From an uncultured Glaciecola sp. (lineage in GTDB: Bacteria; Pseudomonadota; Gammaproteobacteria; Enterobacterales; Alteromonadaceae), in contig CANMCE010000006.1 of assembly GCA_947496235.1 (NCBI GenBank), forward strand, positions 227,869 to 291,868: a stretch of 64,000 bases of DNA, read 5' to 3'. Positions 10,762 to 19,946 of this stretch are shown in pieces. Under the pieces are notes generated by a model. That model was not told the origin of the DNA. It saw nothing but the letters and a program-made list of their open reading frames with translations, and ran no database searches. The stretch's first letter is position 1, and each line of letters begins with the position of its first letter. The position numbers were made by a program, and so were the translations under genes.

Positions 10762-13700
10762 TTGATTCCTTTTCAAATTTACTCAACAAGTCCTCAACCG
10801 ATGCAACTCTTTCATCACTTGATGTGCTCTTCTTGGTTACGCGTAGCTTTTCTGGGCCTTCAAATTTATAGTGTGAAGGATGCTTTTGAATTAGATGAAT
10901 TAAATACCCCGGGTCTACAGTGGTATTTTGCGTAAATTCAAAAACGCCACCAATTTCGGTAAACTCTATTCTTTTTATACCCAAACTGCCTGCTCTAAGT
11001 TTAAAACAAGTCACTTTAATCAAGTTTTTAGCAGCATCTGGTAAAAGTCCAAATCTGTCAATTAATTCAATTTGCAACTCATCGATGTCATCTTGATTTT
11101 GACAACTTGCTAGTTTCTTATAAATAGACAATCGGATATTAACATCCCCAATATAATCCTCTGGCAACAATGCGGGAATACGTAATTCAATTTCTGTCTG
11201 TTCAACTAGGGTGTCCGCTAAACTAGGTTCTTTCCCTTGTTTTAACGCTTCTACGGCTTTTTCTAGCATATCCATGTATAAGGAAAACCCGATTGCATTG
11301 ATTTGTCCGGATTGTTCGTCACCTAAAAGCTCTCCAGCACCACGAATTTCTAGATCATGGGTAGCTAGGGCAAAACCAGCGCCCAAACCTTCCAATGAAG
11401 AGATTGCTTCTAATCGCTTGGTGGCATCTTTTGTCATGCGTTTGGGATGTGGAGTAAGCAAATAGGCATAGGCTTGGTGATGAGAACGACCAACTCGTCC
11501 TCTCAATTGGTGCATTTGCGCTAGTCCCAGATGGTCAGCGCGGTCCATAATTATAGTATTTGCAGTAGGGATATCTATACCCGTTTCAATTATGGTTGAA
11601 CAAACTAACACATTGTATCTTTGATGATAAAAATCATTCATGACACTTTCCAGTTCTCGTTCACGCATTTGGCCATGACCAATTGCGACACGGGCTTCTG
11701 GTACAATTTCTTCGATTTCGGCGGCTGTTTTTTCTATGGTTTTGACTTCATTGTGTAAGAAGTAAACTTGTCCTCCGCGTAAAATCTCCCGCATTATGGC
11801 TTCTCGGATCACCTCTTTATTGCGTTGAATAACAAAGGTTTTAATCGAAAGACGTTTGGCTGGCGGTGTGGCGATAATCGACAGATCACGCATGCCACTC
11901 ATGGCCATATTCAATGTGCGAGGAATTGGGGTAGCGGTTAAGGTTAAGATGTCGACATCTGATCTTAAGGCTTTAAATTGTTCTTTTTGCCTAACACCAA
12001 ACCTATGTTCTTCGTCGATAATAACTAGGCCTAAGTCGGCAAATTTAACGTCTTTTTGTAGCAGTTTATGGGTGCCTACAACAATGTCTGTTTTACCCTC
12101 AGCGAGGGATTGTACTATCTCTTTTTGCTTTTTAGCGCTGATAAACCTTGATATCACTTCGATTTTAAAGGGAAACTGCGAAAATCTGTCTTTAAAGTTA
12201 TCAAAATGTTGTTGAGCAAGAAGCGTAGTAGGTACTAAGATAGCAACCTGTTTACCACAAGATGCTGCAATATAAGCCGCTCGCATAGCAACTTCAGTTT
12301 TACCAAAACCTACGTCACCACAGACCAATCTATCCATGGCATTATCAGTCCCCATATCTTGAATCACTGCGTTGATAGCGCGTTCTTGATCTTCGGTTTC
12401 TTGGTAAGGGAAACTATTTTTAAAATTTAGATAATCTTGCCATTCCAAGGGATAGGCAAAACCAGGCTTGGCTGCACGCTTAGCGTAAATGTCTAACAGT
12501 TGCGCCGCTACGTCTCGTACTTTCTCAGCCGCTTTTTTCTTCGCTTTGCTCCAAGTGTCATTGCCTAAATTATGTAAGGGGGCATGCTCCACATCACCAC
12601 CACTATAGCGACTAATTAAGTGCAATGAAGACACTGGAACATATAGCTTGGCTTGTTTGGCATATTCTATGGTTAAAAATTCTGTGGTTACCCCAGCAAC
12701 ATCTAAGGTTTGCATACCCAAAAAGCGACCGACGCCGTGTTCAATATGCACCACAGGTGAACCTTCACTTAGCTCGGCTAAGTTACGAATTATGGCACTT
12801 TCATCAACTTGCTTAGATTTTCTAGCGCTTCTTCGTTTTGCAACTTTATGACCCAGTAGCTGTTTTTCCGTGACTAGCAACAATGGGCTGTGTTTGAGTT
12901 TACATTCAAAGCTATCCTCAACGCTGCCAACCGCGATTGATATTGATTTAGCTTCCAGTTGATCCAGATTCTTTAATTCAATACTTGACGCTTTTATCGA
13001 TGCCTTAGATAGAATGTCTAACAAGGCCTCTTTGTGACCGGTAGATTCTGCAACAAATAACACAGAAGACTTTTCCGAAAGCGCTTGTTTTACACGCGCT
13101 TGAATTCCTTGATAAGGGTTAGAAGCGGTGAGATTTATGCCAATATTCTCAACCGTTTGGCAGGCAAAATCTGCATAGCCTTTAGATTCTCGGCCTTGTT
13201 TATCTGTGATTTGAATGCGAGACGTGTTTTTTAACGAACTAAATAACTCGTCTTTATTGATGAAAAGATCTTCTGGCGGCAATAAAGGACGCGCTAAATT
13301 AAATTGATATTGCTGGTAGCGTTTTTGAACATCAAGCCAATATTTTTCCGCAACCTGCTCTAGATTATCACTAAAGATGACCAAGCTGTCTTGGTGTAAA
13401 TAATCAAATAATGTCGCGGTTTTTTCAAAAAATAACGGAAGGTAATACTCAATACCGCCTGGCATGGTGCCGCGACTAGCTTGATAAAGAATCGATTCTT
13501 GGTCGCTATTGTGGGCGTTTGGGAATTTATCTAAAAACCTGATTCTAAATTCGCTAATGGACTCTTTATCAGTGGGGAATTCTCTTGCAGGCAGTAATCT
13601 AACCTGCTGTATTTTTTCTAAACTACGTTGGCTAGAGGGGTCAAATACATGAATTGAGTCTATTTCATCGTCGAACAGATCTATCCTAAAAGGGTGGTCG

Positions 13701-14245
13701 CTGCCCATAGGAAATAAATCGATGATGGAACCTCGAATGCTAAACTCACTATGACCCATAACCTGATTGACATGTAAATAACCTGAGTTCTCTAAGGTTC
13801 TTCTAAACTCAGTAGGGATAAGCTTTTCGCCGACATTTAAATACAATAAATGCTTGCCGACATAGTCTAATGGCGCGAGTCGTTGCAACACTGTATTTAC
13901 AGGTAGTAGAAAAATGCTAGGGTGATTTTTAGACAGTAAATATAGGGTTTCTAAACGTTTCGAAACAATGTCTTGATGGGGACTAAATGCATCATAGGCT
14001 AGGGTTTCCCAATCTGGAAACAAATGAACATCGGTTTTACTTTGTTTGCAAAAAAAACGGATTTCTTTTTCTAGTTGATATGCTTGGCTACTGTCATTTG
14101 TTATGACCAGAATTGAGCCTTTGTGTTGTTTGGCTGCATTTGCTATCGCTAGCGCTTTACTGCTTCCACCAAGCTGAGTCCAATAAATAGAATCAGCAGT
14201 TTTTGTTTCATTGATGATAGGTAATCGAGGACTAAATAAACTCAT
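10751..14245 (-). CDS. mfd: Transcription-repair coupling factor
   Basis: A 1164-residue ATP-dependent translocase that removes stalled RNA polymerase and recruits UvrA. Visible parts in order: UvrB-homology region, CarD-like RNA-polymerase-interacting domain (GSPVVHIEHGVGRFLGM, about residue 495), helicase motifs with Walker A GDVGFGKTE (about 645) and DEEHRFG, LTATPIPRTL, and QLRGRVGRS, then the C-terminal TRCF domain. Length is normal. Its end overlaps csiV by 11 bases, and it starts 10 bases after the PilZ-like gene, so it lies in the middle of a leftward operon. Confidence 0.98.
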   Translation of the reverse strand: MSLFSPRLPIINETKTADSIYWTQLGGSSKALAIANAAKQHKGSILVITNDSSQAYQLEKEIRFFCKQSKTDVHLFPDWETLAYDAFSPHQDIVSKRLETLYLLSKNHPSIFLLPVNTVLQRLAPLDYVGKHLLYLNVGEKLIPTEFRRTLENSGYLHVNQVMGHSEFSIRGSIIDLFPMGSDHPFRIDLFDDEIDSIHVFDPSSQRSLEKIQQVRLLPAREFPTDKESISEFRIRFLDKFPNAHNSDQESILYQASRGTMPGGIEYYLPLFFEKTATLFDYLHQDSLVIFSDNLEQVAEKYWLDVQKRYQQYQFNLARPLLPPEDLFINKDELFSSLKNTSRIQITDKQGRESKGYADFACQTVENIGINLTASNPYQGIQARVKQALSEKSSVLFVAESTGHKEALLDILSKASIKASSIELKNLDQLEAKSISIAVGSVEDSFECKLKHSPLLLVTEKQLLGHKVAKRRSARKSKQVDESAIIRNLAELSEGSPVVHIEHGVGRFLGMQTLDVAGVTTEFLTIEYAKQAKLYVPVSSLHLISRYSGGDVEHAPLHNLGNDTWSKAKKKAAEKVRDVAAQLLDIYAKRAAKPGFAYPLEWQDYLNFKNSFPYQETEDQERAINAVIQDMGTDNAMDRLVCGDVGFGKTEVAMRAAYIAASCGKQVAILVPTTLLAQQHFDNFKDRFSQFPFKIEVISRFISAKKQKEIVQSLAEGKTDIVVGTHKLLQKDVKFADLGLVIIDEEHRFGVRQKEQFKALRSDVDILTLTATPIPRTLNMAMSGMRDLSIIATPPAKRLSIKTFVIQRNKEVIREAIMREILRGGQVYFLHNEVKTIEKTAAEIEEIVPEARVAIGHGQMRERELESVMNDFYHQRYNVLVCSTIIETGIDIPTANTIIMDRADHLGLAQMHQLRGRVGRSHHQAYAYLLTPHPKRMTKDATKRLEAISSLEGLGAGFALATHDLEIRGAGELLGDEQSGQINAIGFSLYMDMLEKAVEALKQGKEPSLADTLVEQTEIELRIPALLPEDYIGDVNIRLSIYKKLASCQNQDDIDELQIELIDRFGLLPDAAKNLIKVTCFKLRAGSLGIKRIEFTEIGGVFEFTQNTTVDPGYLIHLIQKHPSHYKFEGPEKLRVTKKSTSSDERVASVEDLLSKFEKESNGK

Positions 14246-14255
14246 TTATTATTTG

Positions 14256-14846
14256 TTATTCCGCTTTTGAGGCTTTGTTTTTGCGTAACTGTTTAGTCTG
14301 TAGATGTAATGATGCTCTTACTAATAATTCTTGATCAATTTCGCGAATGTGAGTGAAATAATAATCTGTGACGTAAGTGTCATTCTCGGATTTTTCGCAA
14401 TTAATCGCTTCAGCATAGGTAAAAACAGCCGCGTATTCCTCTTCTAGAAACATCTTGATAATGACGGGTTGACCTTGTTCCACTGGGGTATCTGAAATAA
14501 CTGAAATACCGCCGCCGCCAAATTTTTGCGCACAAAGGCGATAATTTTCATCATCTTGCTGTTGCAAAATATAGGACATCATTAAGTCCATCTTTTTTGC
14601 TTGTAATTGTAGATAATCCACCAGTTCTTCAAATTTTTCACCCATATTACGAAAAGGCTTAAGGGCTCTTGACTCTATCTCTGACATTTCTGATGCTATT
14701 CTAAATGCATAAGGCATATCGCGTTCGAAGCTTTGCATATCAACGTCAACAGTGGATTTTTCCACTGGAATCAAATTAATGGGAAGCGGATGTTGAATTA
14801 AAAAAAACGAGGCAAATTGTGCTTGTTTGTCGGCAAGTGAATGCAA
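14256..14846 (-). CDS. PilZ-like protein upstream of mfd
   Basis: 196 residues starting at a TTG that has AGGAA 7 bases upstream; there is no ATG in a plausible place. The N-terminal half is helical (residues about 40-100, KPFRNMGEKFEELVDYLQLQAKK). The C-terminal half is a beta barrel-like region with CAQKFGGGGISVIS, which sits where PilZ domains have D-x-S-x-x-G, and later VTDYYFTHIREIDQELLVR. I see no R-x-x-x-R motif, so c-di-GMP binding is doubtful. Similar proteins sit beside mfd in related genera. It heads the operon with mfd and csiV. Confidence 0.6.
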   Translation of the reverse strand: MHSLADKQAQFASFFLIQHPLPINLIPVEKSTVDVDMQSFERDMPYAFRIASEMSEIESRALKPFRNMGEKFEELVDYLQLQAKKMDLMMSYILQQQDDENYRLCAQKFGGGGISVISDTPVEQGQPVIIKMFLEEEYAAVFTYAEAINCEKSENDTYVTDYYFTHIREIDQELLVRASLHLQTKQLRKNKASKAE

Positions 14847-14947
14847 AATTATTTCCTATTGTAAATCACTGGGTGAATTTTCTCATACATTAACCTGAAA
14901 ATGATAGTAAACTTTACGTATTAGTCTAAAAAATGGATAAGTAATTC

Positions 14948-16141
14948 ATGTTGTTACCTCAGTATATCGCGTTAAGATATACAAAATCTGGGAGTTCAAA
15001 AAGCTTTGTTGCTTTTATCAATCGCTTTTCCATCGCAGGTATCGCCTTAGGTATAGCGGCCTTGATCATAGTATTGTCGGTAATGAACGGCCTAGAAGGG
15101 CAATTAAAATCACGTATTCTCGGCATCTTACCGCACATTGTAGTGAATAGTTCTGATGTCAATATTTCTCCAGAGTTCCAAGATAACTTAATTGCTACCG
15201 CTCCATACATCGAAAACGAAGTGGTAGTGCAGTCAAGAAATGAACTCAAAGGTGTCATAATGCAAGGGGTTGATGGGCAAACTGATGCTCCTTTTTCAAT
15301 TATTGCTCAAAAAATGGTAGCAGGGCGCTATGCCAGCCTTACCGCAAATTCTTATAATGTAATAATCAGCAGTGCTTTATCCAATCAACTAGGCGTTTCA
15401 ATAGGCGATAAATTGCGATTGGTTAGCCCCCAAGCAAGTGTTTATTCGCCGCTTGGACGTATACCAAGTCAGCGGTTGTTTCAGGTCAGTGGTATATTTA
15501 ATGTGGTGTCCGAAATGGATGACAAGGTCGTCATTGTAGATTATCGGGATGCGGCACGGCTAATTCGCCAAAAGCCACAAGATGCAGTGCATACACGACT
15601 ATACCTTAAGGATGCTTTTGACTATCAAACTATCACTGAATATCTGCAGCAAGAATATTCACAAGTACAAACTTGGCGGGCTCGACAAGGTGCATTGTTT
15701 GATGCGGTTAAAATGGAAAAAAATATGATGACCTTGATGTTAGGATTGGTCATTCTAGTCGCTGGCTTTAACGTTGTGTCTGCCTTGGTCATGGTAGTTG
15801 CAGAAAAAACCAAGGACATTGCGATTTTACAAACCCAAGGCATGCTACCAAATCAAATTATGCAGATTTTTTTACTCAATGGTGTGTTCAATGGTGCAAT
15901 AGGGGCGCTTTTAGGATCAGCTTTAGGTATACTCGGCGTTTTTGGGCTAAACCCATTGTTAGACGCGTTTAATTCAGGATTGGCGTTTGGAGAAAACGGG
16001 CAAGGTTTACCTATAGATGTTCGTCTAATTCAATGCGTATCCATAGTTTTGCTGACTATGATACTTTGTGCGCTCGCTTCGATTTATCCCGCGCGAAAAG
16101 CAGCACAAATTCGTCCAGCGAATGGTCTGGCGGCTGAATAG
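14948..16141 (+). CDS. LolC/LolE-type lipoprotein-releasing permease
   Basis: A 397-residue FtsX-like ABC permease. It has an N-terminal membrane helix (residues about 25-47, IAGIALGIAALIIVLSVMNGLE), a large periplasmic domain, then three C-terminal helices (about 260-285, 310-335, 360-385). The opening matches LolC and LolE of the LolCDE complex, which extracts lipoproteins from the inner membrane. The ATPase gene lolD and a second permease are not adjacent: the next gene is a phosphoribosyltransferase. Whether this is LolC, LolE or a single homodimeric form cannot be decided here. Confidence 0.85.
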   Translation: MLLPQYIALRYTKSGSSKSFVAFINRFSIAGIALGIAALIIVLSVMNGLEGQLKSRILGILPHIVVNSSDVNISPEFQDNLIATAPYIENEVVVQSRNELKGVIMQGVDGQTDAPFSIIAQKMVAGRYASLTANSYNVIISSALSNQLGVSIGDKLRLVSPQASVYSPLGRIPSQRLFQVSGIFNVVSEMDDKVVIVDYRDAARLIRQKPQDAVHTRLYLKDAFDYQTITEYLQQEYSQVQTWRARQGALFDAVKMEKNMMTLMLGLVILVAGFNVVSALVMVVAEKTKDIAILQTQGMLPNQIMQIFLLNGVFNGAIGALLGSALGILGVFGLNPLLDAFNSGLAFGENGQGLPIDVRLIQCVSIVLLTMILCALASIYPARKAAQIRPANGLAAE

Positions 16142-16179
16142 TGCTACAATATTGTTAATTTATTTGTTAAGAGGTGTTT

Positions 16180-16743
16180 GTGAACAAGTTCTATATTGAT
16201 GCAAGTTCACTTTTGCGTGATTCGTTTGTCCTAGCTGATAAAGTGTTCAAAGACGGTTATCGGCCTGATTTTATTATTGGTATTTGGCGAGGTGGTGCGC
16301 CTATAGGTATCGCTGTTCAAGAATATTTTGAATATAAAAATACGCCTACCGACCACATTGCGGTACGAACGTCTTCGTATTATGGAATAAACCAACAATC
16401 GAAAGAAATTCGGGTACATGGCCTTCATTATTTAGTTGAAAATGCCAATGCTATCGATAAATTGTTGATTGTCGATGATGTGTTCGATTCAGGTCGTTCC
16501 ATTGAGGCGCTGATCAATCAAATTCATGTACTCATGCGTTTAAATGCGCCTAAAGATATAAGAATTGCTACGCCTTGGTATAAGCCTGCCAACAATAAAA
16601 CTAGCATCATTCCTGATTATTTCGTGCATGAAAGTAATGAGTGGTTGGTGTTTCCACATGAATTATCGGGGTTGACTAAAGAAGAAATTCGAGAGGGAAA
16701 AACGGAACTTGCTGATATTTTTGATATGTTACAAGTGAAATAA
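16180..16743 (+). CDS. Phosphoribosyltransferase (hypoxanthine-type)
   Basis: 187 residues from the GTG at 16180, which has AAGAGG 5 bases upstream; another GTG at 16174 overlaps that ribosome-binding site and is less likely. The PRPP-binding loop LLIVDDVFDSGRS (about residues 98-110) and the GIWRGGAPIG loop mark a type I phosphoribosyltransferase, probably of the small hypoxanthine/guanine-like group. It could salvage purines in the cytoplasm. It lies 38 bases after the LolC/E permease in the same direction. The exact base is not determinable from sequence. Confidence 0.85.
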   Translation: MNKFYIDASSLLRDSFVLADKVFKDGYRPDFIIGIWRGGAPIGIAVQEYFEYKNTPTDHIAVRTSSYYGINQQSKEIRVHGLHYLVENANAIDKLLIVDDVFDSGRSIEALINQIHVLMRLNAPKDIRIATPWYKPANNKTSIIPDYFVHESNEWLVFPHELSGLTKEEIREGKTELADIFDMLQVK

Positions 16744-16766
16744 GACGGTAATTTACTTACCGTCTA
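16744..16766. terminator. Hairpin between convergent phosphoribosyltransferase and ECF permease
   Basis: GACGGTAA (16744-16751) and TTACCGTC (16757-16764) form a perfect 8-pair stem with a 5-base loop, directly after the rightward stop and overlapping the last codons of the leftward gene. The T-tract is poor on both sides, so it may act as a weak bidirectional terminator. Confidence 0.55.
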
Positions 16767-17397
16767 AATAAAATTTATCGCTATAGGTATAAACCCAATC
16801 GGGTTTATACACGATAAGACAAGTCATCATCATGCCGTTAAAAAAAGCTTCTTGGAACATAAGCAAAATCGTCATTTGCGCGTAGTTATACATTATAGTG
16901 TTCCAAGTATAGCTACCCTCAGCTAAGTAATATCCACTCATCAAGGCCATTTTCAATCCGATACTTAACGCCCCTGGAAAAAAAGCACAAATAAACAGAT
17001 AGATAAATATATGTTTTGGTAATTTATGGAAACTAAACATATAAAATACATAGCTTAGAGCAACAGGCACGACTACGCCCAATAGTGCATTAACACCGAA
17101 TTTTGCAAAGCTATCGTATCCAAAAACGGTGCTTAACAATAACACTGCAATGCCTGAAATTATCGCCCATCTAAAACCTAGAATCAGAGTAAAAGCAGTA
17201 ATGCCTAGAAAGTGCATTACTAGGCCTTCGTGGATACTGACTTTAAATAGCCAAAGTACAAATAACGCTGTAGATGTACCAAACACTCTGTGTTGCAGGC
17301 GTTTACTTGATACCAAAGCATTTAAGTCGGTTTTTGAAATAACAAAGACCAATATAAGAATGGCTAAAATGAGCGCTATTGTTTGCAAAGTGCTCAA
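16753..17397 (-). CDS. Energy-coupling-factor-type (CbiM-like) membrane permease
   Basis: A 214-residue membrane protein with about six hydrophobic segments. SIHEGLVMHFLGITAFTLILG resembles the metal-coordinating N-terminal loop and first helices of CbiM/NikM-like substrate-binding components; relatives are annotated as ECF transporter permeases of unknown substrate. A divalent metal such as nickel or cobalt is an inference. The only plausible start is a TTG at 17397, directly after the xthA stop, with AAGGG about 9 bases upstream, so it is translationally coupled to xthA. No CbiQ or CbiO partner is nearby. Confidence 0.7.
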   Translation of the reverse strand: MSTLQTIALILAILILVFVISKTDLNALVSSKRLQHRVFGTSTALFVLWLFKVSIHEGLVMHFLGITAFTLILGFRWAIISGIAVLLLSTVFGYDSFAKFGVNALLGVVVPVALSYVFYMFSFHKLPKHIFIYLFICAFFPGALSIGLKMALMSGYYLAEGSYTWNTIMYNYAQMTILLMFQEAFFNGMMMTCLIVYKPDWVYTYSDKFYLDGK

Positions 17398-18210
17398 TTA
17401 AATACCCTTAAATGTTGTCCAAACAGGCGCATGATCAGAAGGTTTTTCTATACCGCGTAATTCATAATCAATGTCAGATTCCACTATTGCATCTTTTAAC
17501 GATGGCGTTGTGAGAATCAAGTCAATACGAAGCCCTCGATTGTCATTAAAGCCTTTCGAACGATAGTCAAACCAGCTGTACTTGTCTTCTACCGAAGGAT
17601 GTAGTTGCCGATAGGAGTCGATCAATCCCCAATCCATAATCTTATTCAACCATTCTCTTTCTTCAGGTAAAAAGCTACATTTGCCTGTTCTTAACCAGCG
17701 TTTTTTGTTTTCTTCGCCAATGCCAATATCCAGATCAGTATGGGAAATGTTGAAATCGCCCATAATGAGAAGCGGTTGTTCTGGGTCGCAATCATTTTCT
17801 AAATAGTTTTGTAAATCCGCATAGAACTGCGCTTTATAAGGAAATTTTGTTTCATGTTTGCGGCTTTCACCTTGCGGGAAATATCCATTAAGCATACGAA
17901 TACTGCTACCGTTTGGAGTGGGGTAGTCAATAATAATCATGCGTTTTTGATGTTCTTCGGTATCTGTAGGAAAGCCTAACTGCACATTATTAGGTGTTTC
18001 TTTGCATAGATAAGCAACACCATAGTGTCCTTTTTGCCCATGGAAATACACTTTATAACCAAGCTTTTCCACATCTTCTACCGGAAACATATCATTATGC
18101 ACTTTGATTTCTTGTAACCCGATGACGTCAGGATCATGTTTATCAATGATGGCTTGTAGTTGATGTAAACGAGCACGAATGCCATTGATATTAAAGGAGA
18201 TTACTTTCAT
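17398..18210 (-). CDS. xthA: Exodeoxyribonuclease III
   Basis: A 270-residue AP endonuclease / 3'-5' exonuclease of the exonuclease III family, about the E. coli length (268). Visible motifs: [25 protein letters not shown] (metal-binding Glu), [31 protein letters not shown] and the catalytic SDHAPVW near the C-terminus. It acts in base-excision repair in the cytoplasm. AAAGGAG lies about 8 bases before the ATG. It is followed without a gap by the CbiM-like gene. Confidence 0.96.
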   Translation of the reverse strand: MKVISFNINGIRARLHQLQAIIDKHDPDVIGLQEIKVHNDMFPVEDVEKLGYKVYFHGQKGHYGVAYLCKETPNNVQLGFPTDTEEHQKRMIIIDYPTPNGSSIRMLNGYFPQGESRKHETKFPYKAQFYADLQNYLENDCDPEQPLLIMGDFNISHTDLDIGIGEENKKRWLRTGKCSFLPEEREWLNKIMDWGLIDSYRQLHPSVEDKYSWFDYRSKGFNDNRGLRIDLILTTPSLKDAIVESDIDYELRGIEKPSDHAPVWTTFKGI

Positions 18211-18329
18211 TTGTTGTATTTTACTTATTATCTTTTCCAGTATTGTATCAATTTAGCGCTCTACTGACAGTGCTTAAAAAGCAATTGTTTGAAAAAAATG
18301 ACAACGTATAATGACAACATACCAAAAGT

Positions 18330-19946
18330 TTGAAAACTGTCGTGCGATCTCAATTTCCATTTTTTTCACAAAATTCATCTGTTTGCTATCTCGATAACGC
18401 AGCGACTACACAAAAGTTAGCTTCGGTAATTGAATTTCAAACGCAATTTCAATCTAACGAATATGCCACTGTCGGCAGGGCCGACTATGCCCTAGCAAAT
18501 AAAGCAACCGCGCAACTAGAAGATACTCGTAGAACCTTAGCTACATTTATCAATGCCAATGAAAATGAAATTGTATTTACCAGTGGCGCTACTGAAAGTA
18601 TTAACCTAGTAGCCAGAGGCATAAACCGACAAATGCTAAATGGCGATACCATATTAATTTGCGCTTCCGAGCACCACGCTAATCTGCTGCCGTGGCAACA
18701 ATTAGCAAATGAATTGGAACTCACCATTAAAATTTTGCCTTTAACAGCAAATGGTGAATTTACGGCTAGTACATTTGACCAATGGCAATCGTATTTCACC
18801 CCAGATGTATGCCTTGTTGCCTGTGCCCATGTGTCGAACGTTTTAGGCAATATATTTCCAGTAAAAGATATCTGTGCGCTAGCCCATTCTATTAACGCCA
18901 TTAGCGTTATCGACGGTACTCAAGCTGTGGCGCATATGTCGGTGGACGTTTCCGATTTGAATTGCGATTTTTATGTTTTTAGTGCGCATAAAATGTATGG
19001 CCCGACAGGGGTGGGCGTTCTGTTTGGAAAATTTGCTATGTTGGAACAGCTAAAACCAAGCAAACTTGGCGGAGAGATGGTTTCTCAGGTCAGTTATCAG
19101 CATTATGTCCCCATGCCGCCGCCGACCAAGTTTGAAGCAGGAACCGCCAATATCACCGGCATTTTGGCGTTTAAATCTGCGGTTGAGTTTTTGCAGGCAA
19201 ATATGCAAAGCATCGCATCTCATGAACATCAATTAAACATTGAGTTGGTGACTATGCTAAGTCAGTTTCCTAACATTCGATTGCTCGGAAACATAGAACA
19301 ACAAACAGTAGGCGTGCTGAGTTTTTATTTTGAAGACGCAGACAACTATCAAATCGCAATTAGTCTGTGGCAACAAAATGTCGCTATACGCTATGGTCAA
19401 CATTGCGCCATGCCTTTGATTGCGTCTCTTGGTATTTCTGGTTGCTTGCGAGTTTCATTGGCTTGTTACAGTAACAAGGATGATTTGCAGAAGTTACAAA
19501 TAGCATTACAGACTATCTTTACAAATAATCAAGACAAAGAGTTAGAGCAACATCGAGAGCAAGTAGCCATCGATAGCCAGGGTGTTTCTGAGCATATTCA
19601 GGCGATTAACAAAGCAAATGACTGGTCTGCAAAACATAGAAGTTTACTCTTGATGAGCAAGCTGTTACCTATACTTGAAGAAAATGATCGACAAGATACA
19701 TATTACATTTCTGGCTGTGAAGCTAAGGTTTGGTTAAAGCAAGATATTATTCAGGGATGGCAAGCATATTCCGACAGCAAAGTCATTCGCGGGATTTTAA
19801 CCTTGTTAATCAGCAAGAGTGGCGAATTTTCTACTCCGTCAGACTATGTGCAGTTTCTACAAGAGATTGGCCTTGCGCATTATTTCAGTGAAAGCCGGCG
19901 CAATGGGGTAAACCAAATCATTCAGCGTCTGACATCAAATCTTTAA
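18330..19946 (+). CDS. Cysteine desulfurase fused to a SufE-like sulfur acceptor
   Basis: 538 residues in two domains. Residues 1-400 are a class V aminotransferase of the SufS/CsdA group: YLDNAATTQK at the start, PLP lysine K221 in FSAHKMYGPTGVG, and catalytic C359 in RYGQHCAMP. Residues 420-538 are a SufE/CsdE domain, with the acceptor Cys463 in ISGCEAKVWL. In most bacteria these are two proteins; here donor and acceptor are covalently joined. It probably supplies persulfide sulfur for Fe-S or related pathways. The start is uncertain: TTG at 18330 or GTG at 18342, neither with a clear ribosome-binding site. Its end overlaps the convergent glycosyltransferase by 29 bases. Confidence 0.92.
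   Translation: MKTVVRSQFPFFSQNSSVCYLDNAATTQKLASVIEFQTQFQSNEYATVGRADYALANKATAQLEDTRRTLATFINANENEIVFTSGATESINLVARGINRQMLNGDTILICASEHHANLLPWQQLANELELTIKILPLTANGEFTASTFDQWQSYFTPDVCLVACAHVSNVLGNIFPVKDICALAHSINAISVIDGTQAVAHMSVDVSDLNCDFYVFSAHKMYGPTGVGVLFGKFAMLEQLKPSKLGGEMVSQVSYQHYVPMPPPTKFEAGTANITGILAFKSAVEFLQANMQSIASHEHQLNIELVTMLSQFPNIRLLGNIEQQTVGVLSFYFEDADNYQIAISLWQQNVAIRYGQHCAMPLIASLGISGCLRVSLACYSNKDDLQKLQIALQTIFTNNQDKELEQHREQVAIDSQGVSEHIQAINKANDWSAKHRSLLLMSKLLPILEENDRQDTYYISGCEAKVWLKQDIIQGWQAYSDSKVIRGILTLLISKSGEFSTPSDYVQFLQEIGLAHYFSESRRNGVNQIIQRLTSNL

Noticed and set aside
10762..10776. TTG start for CsiV 15 bases before the chosen ATG
   Set aside because: The ribosome-binding site AAGGA lies between the two and fits the ATG at 10761.
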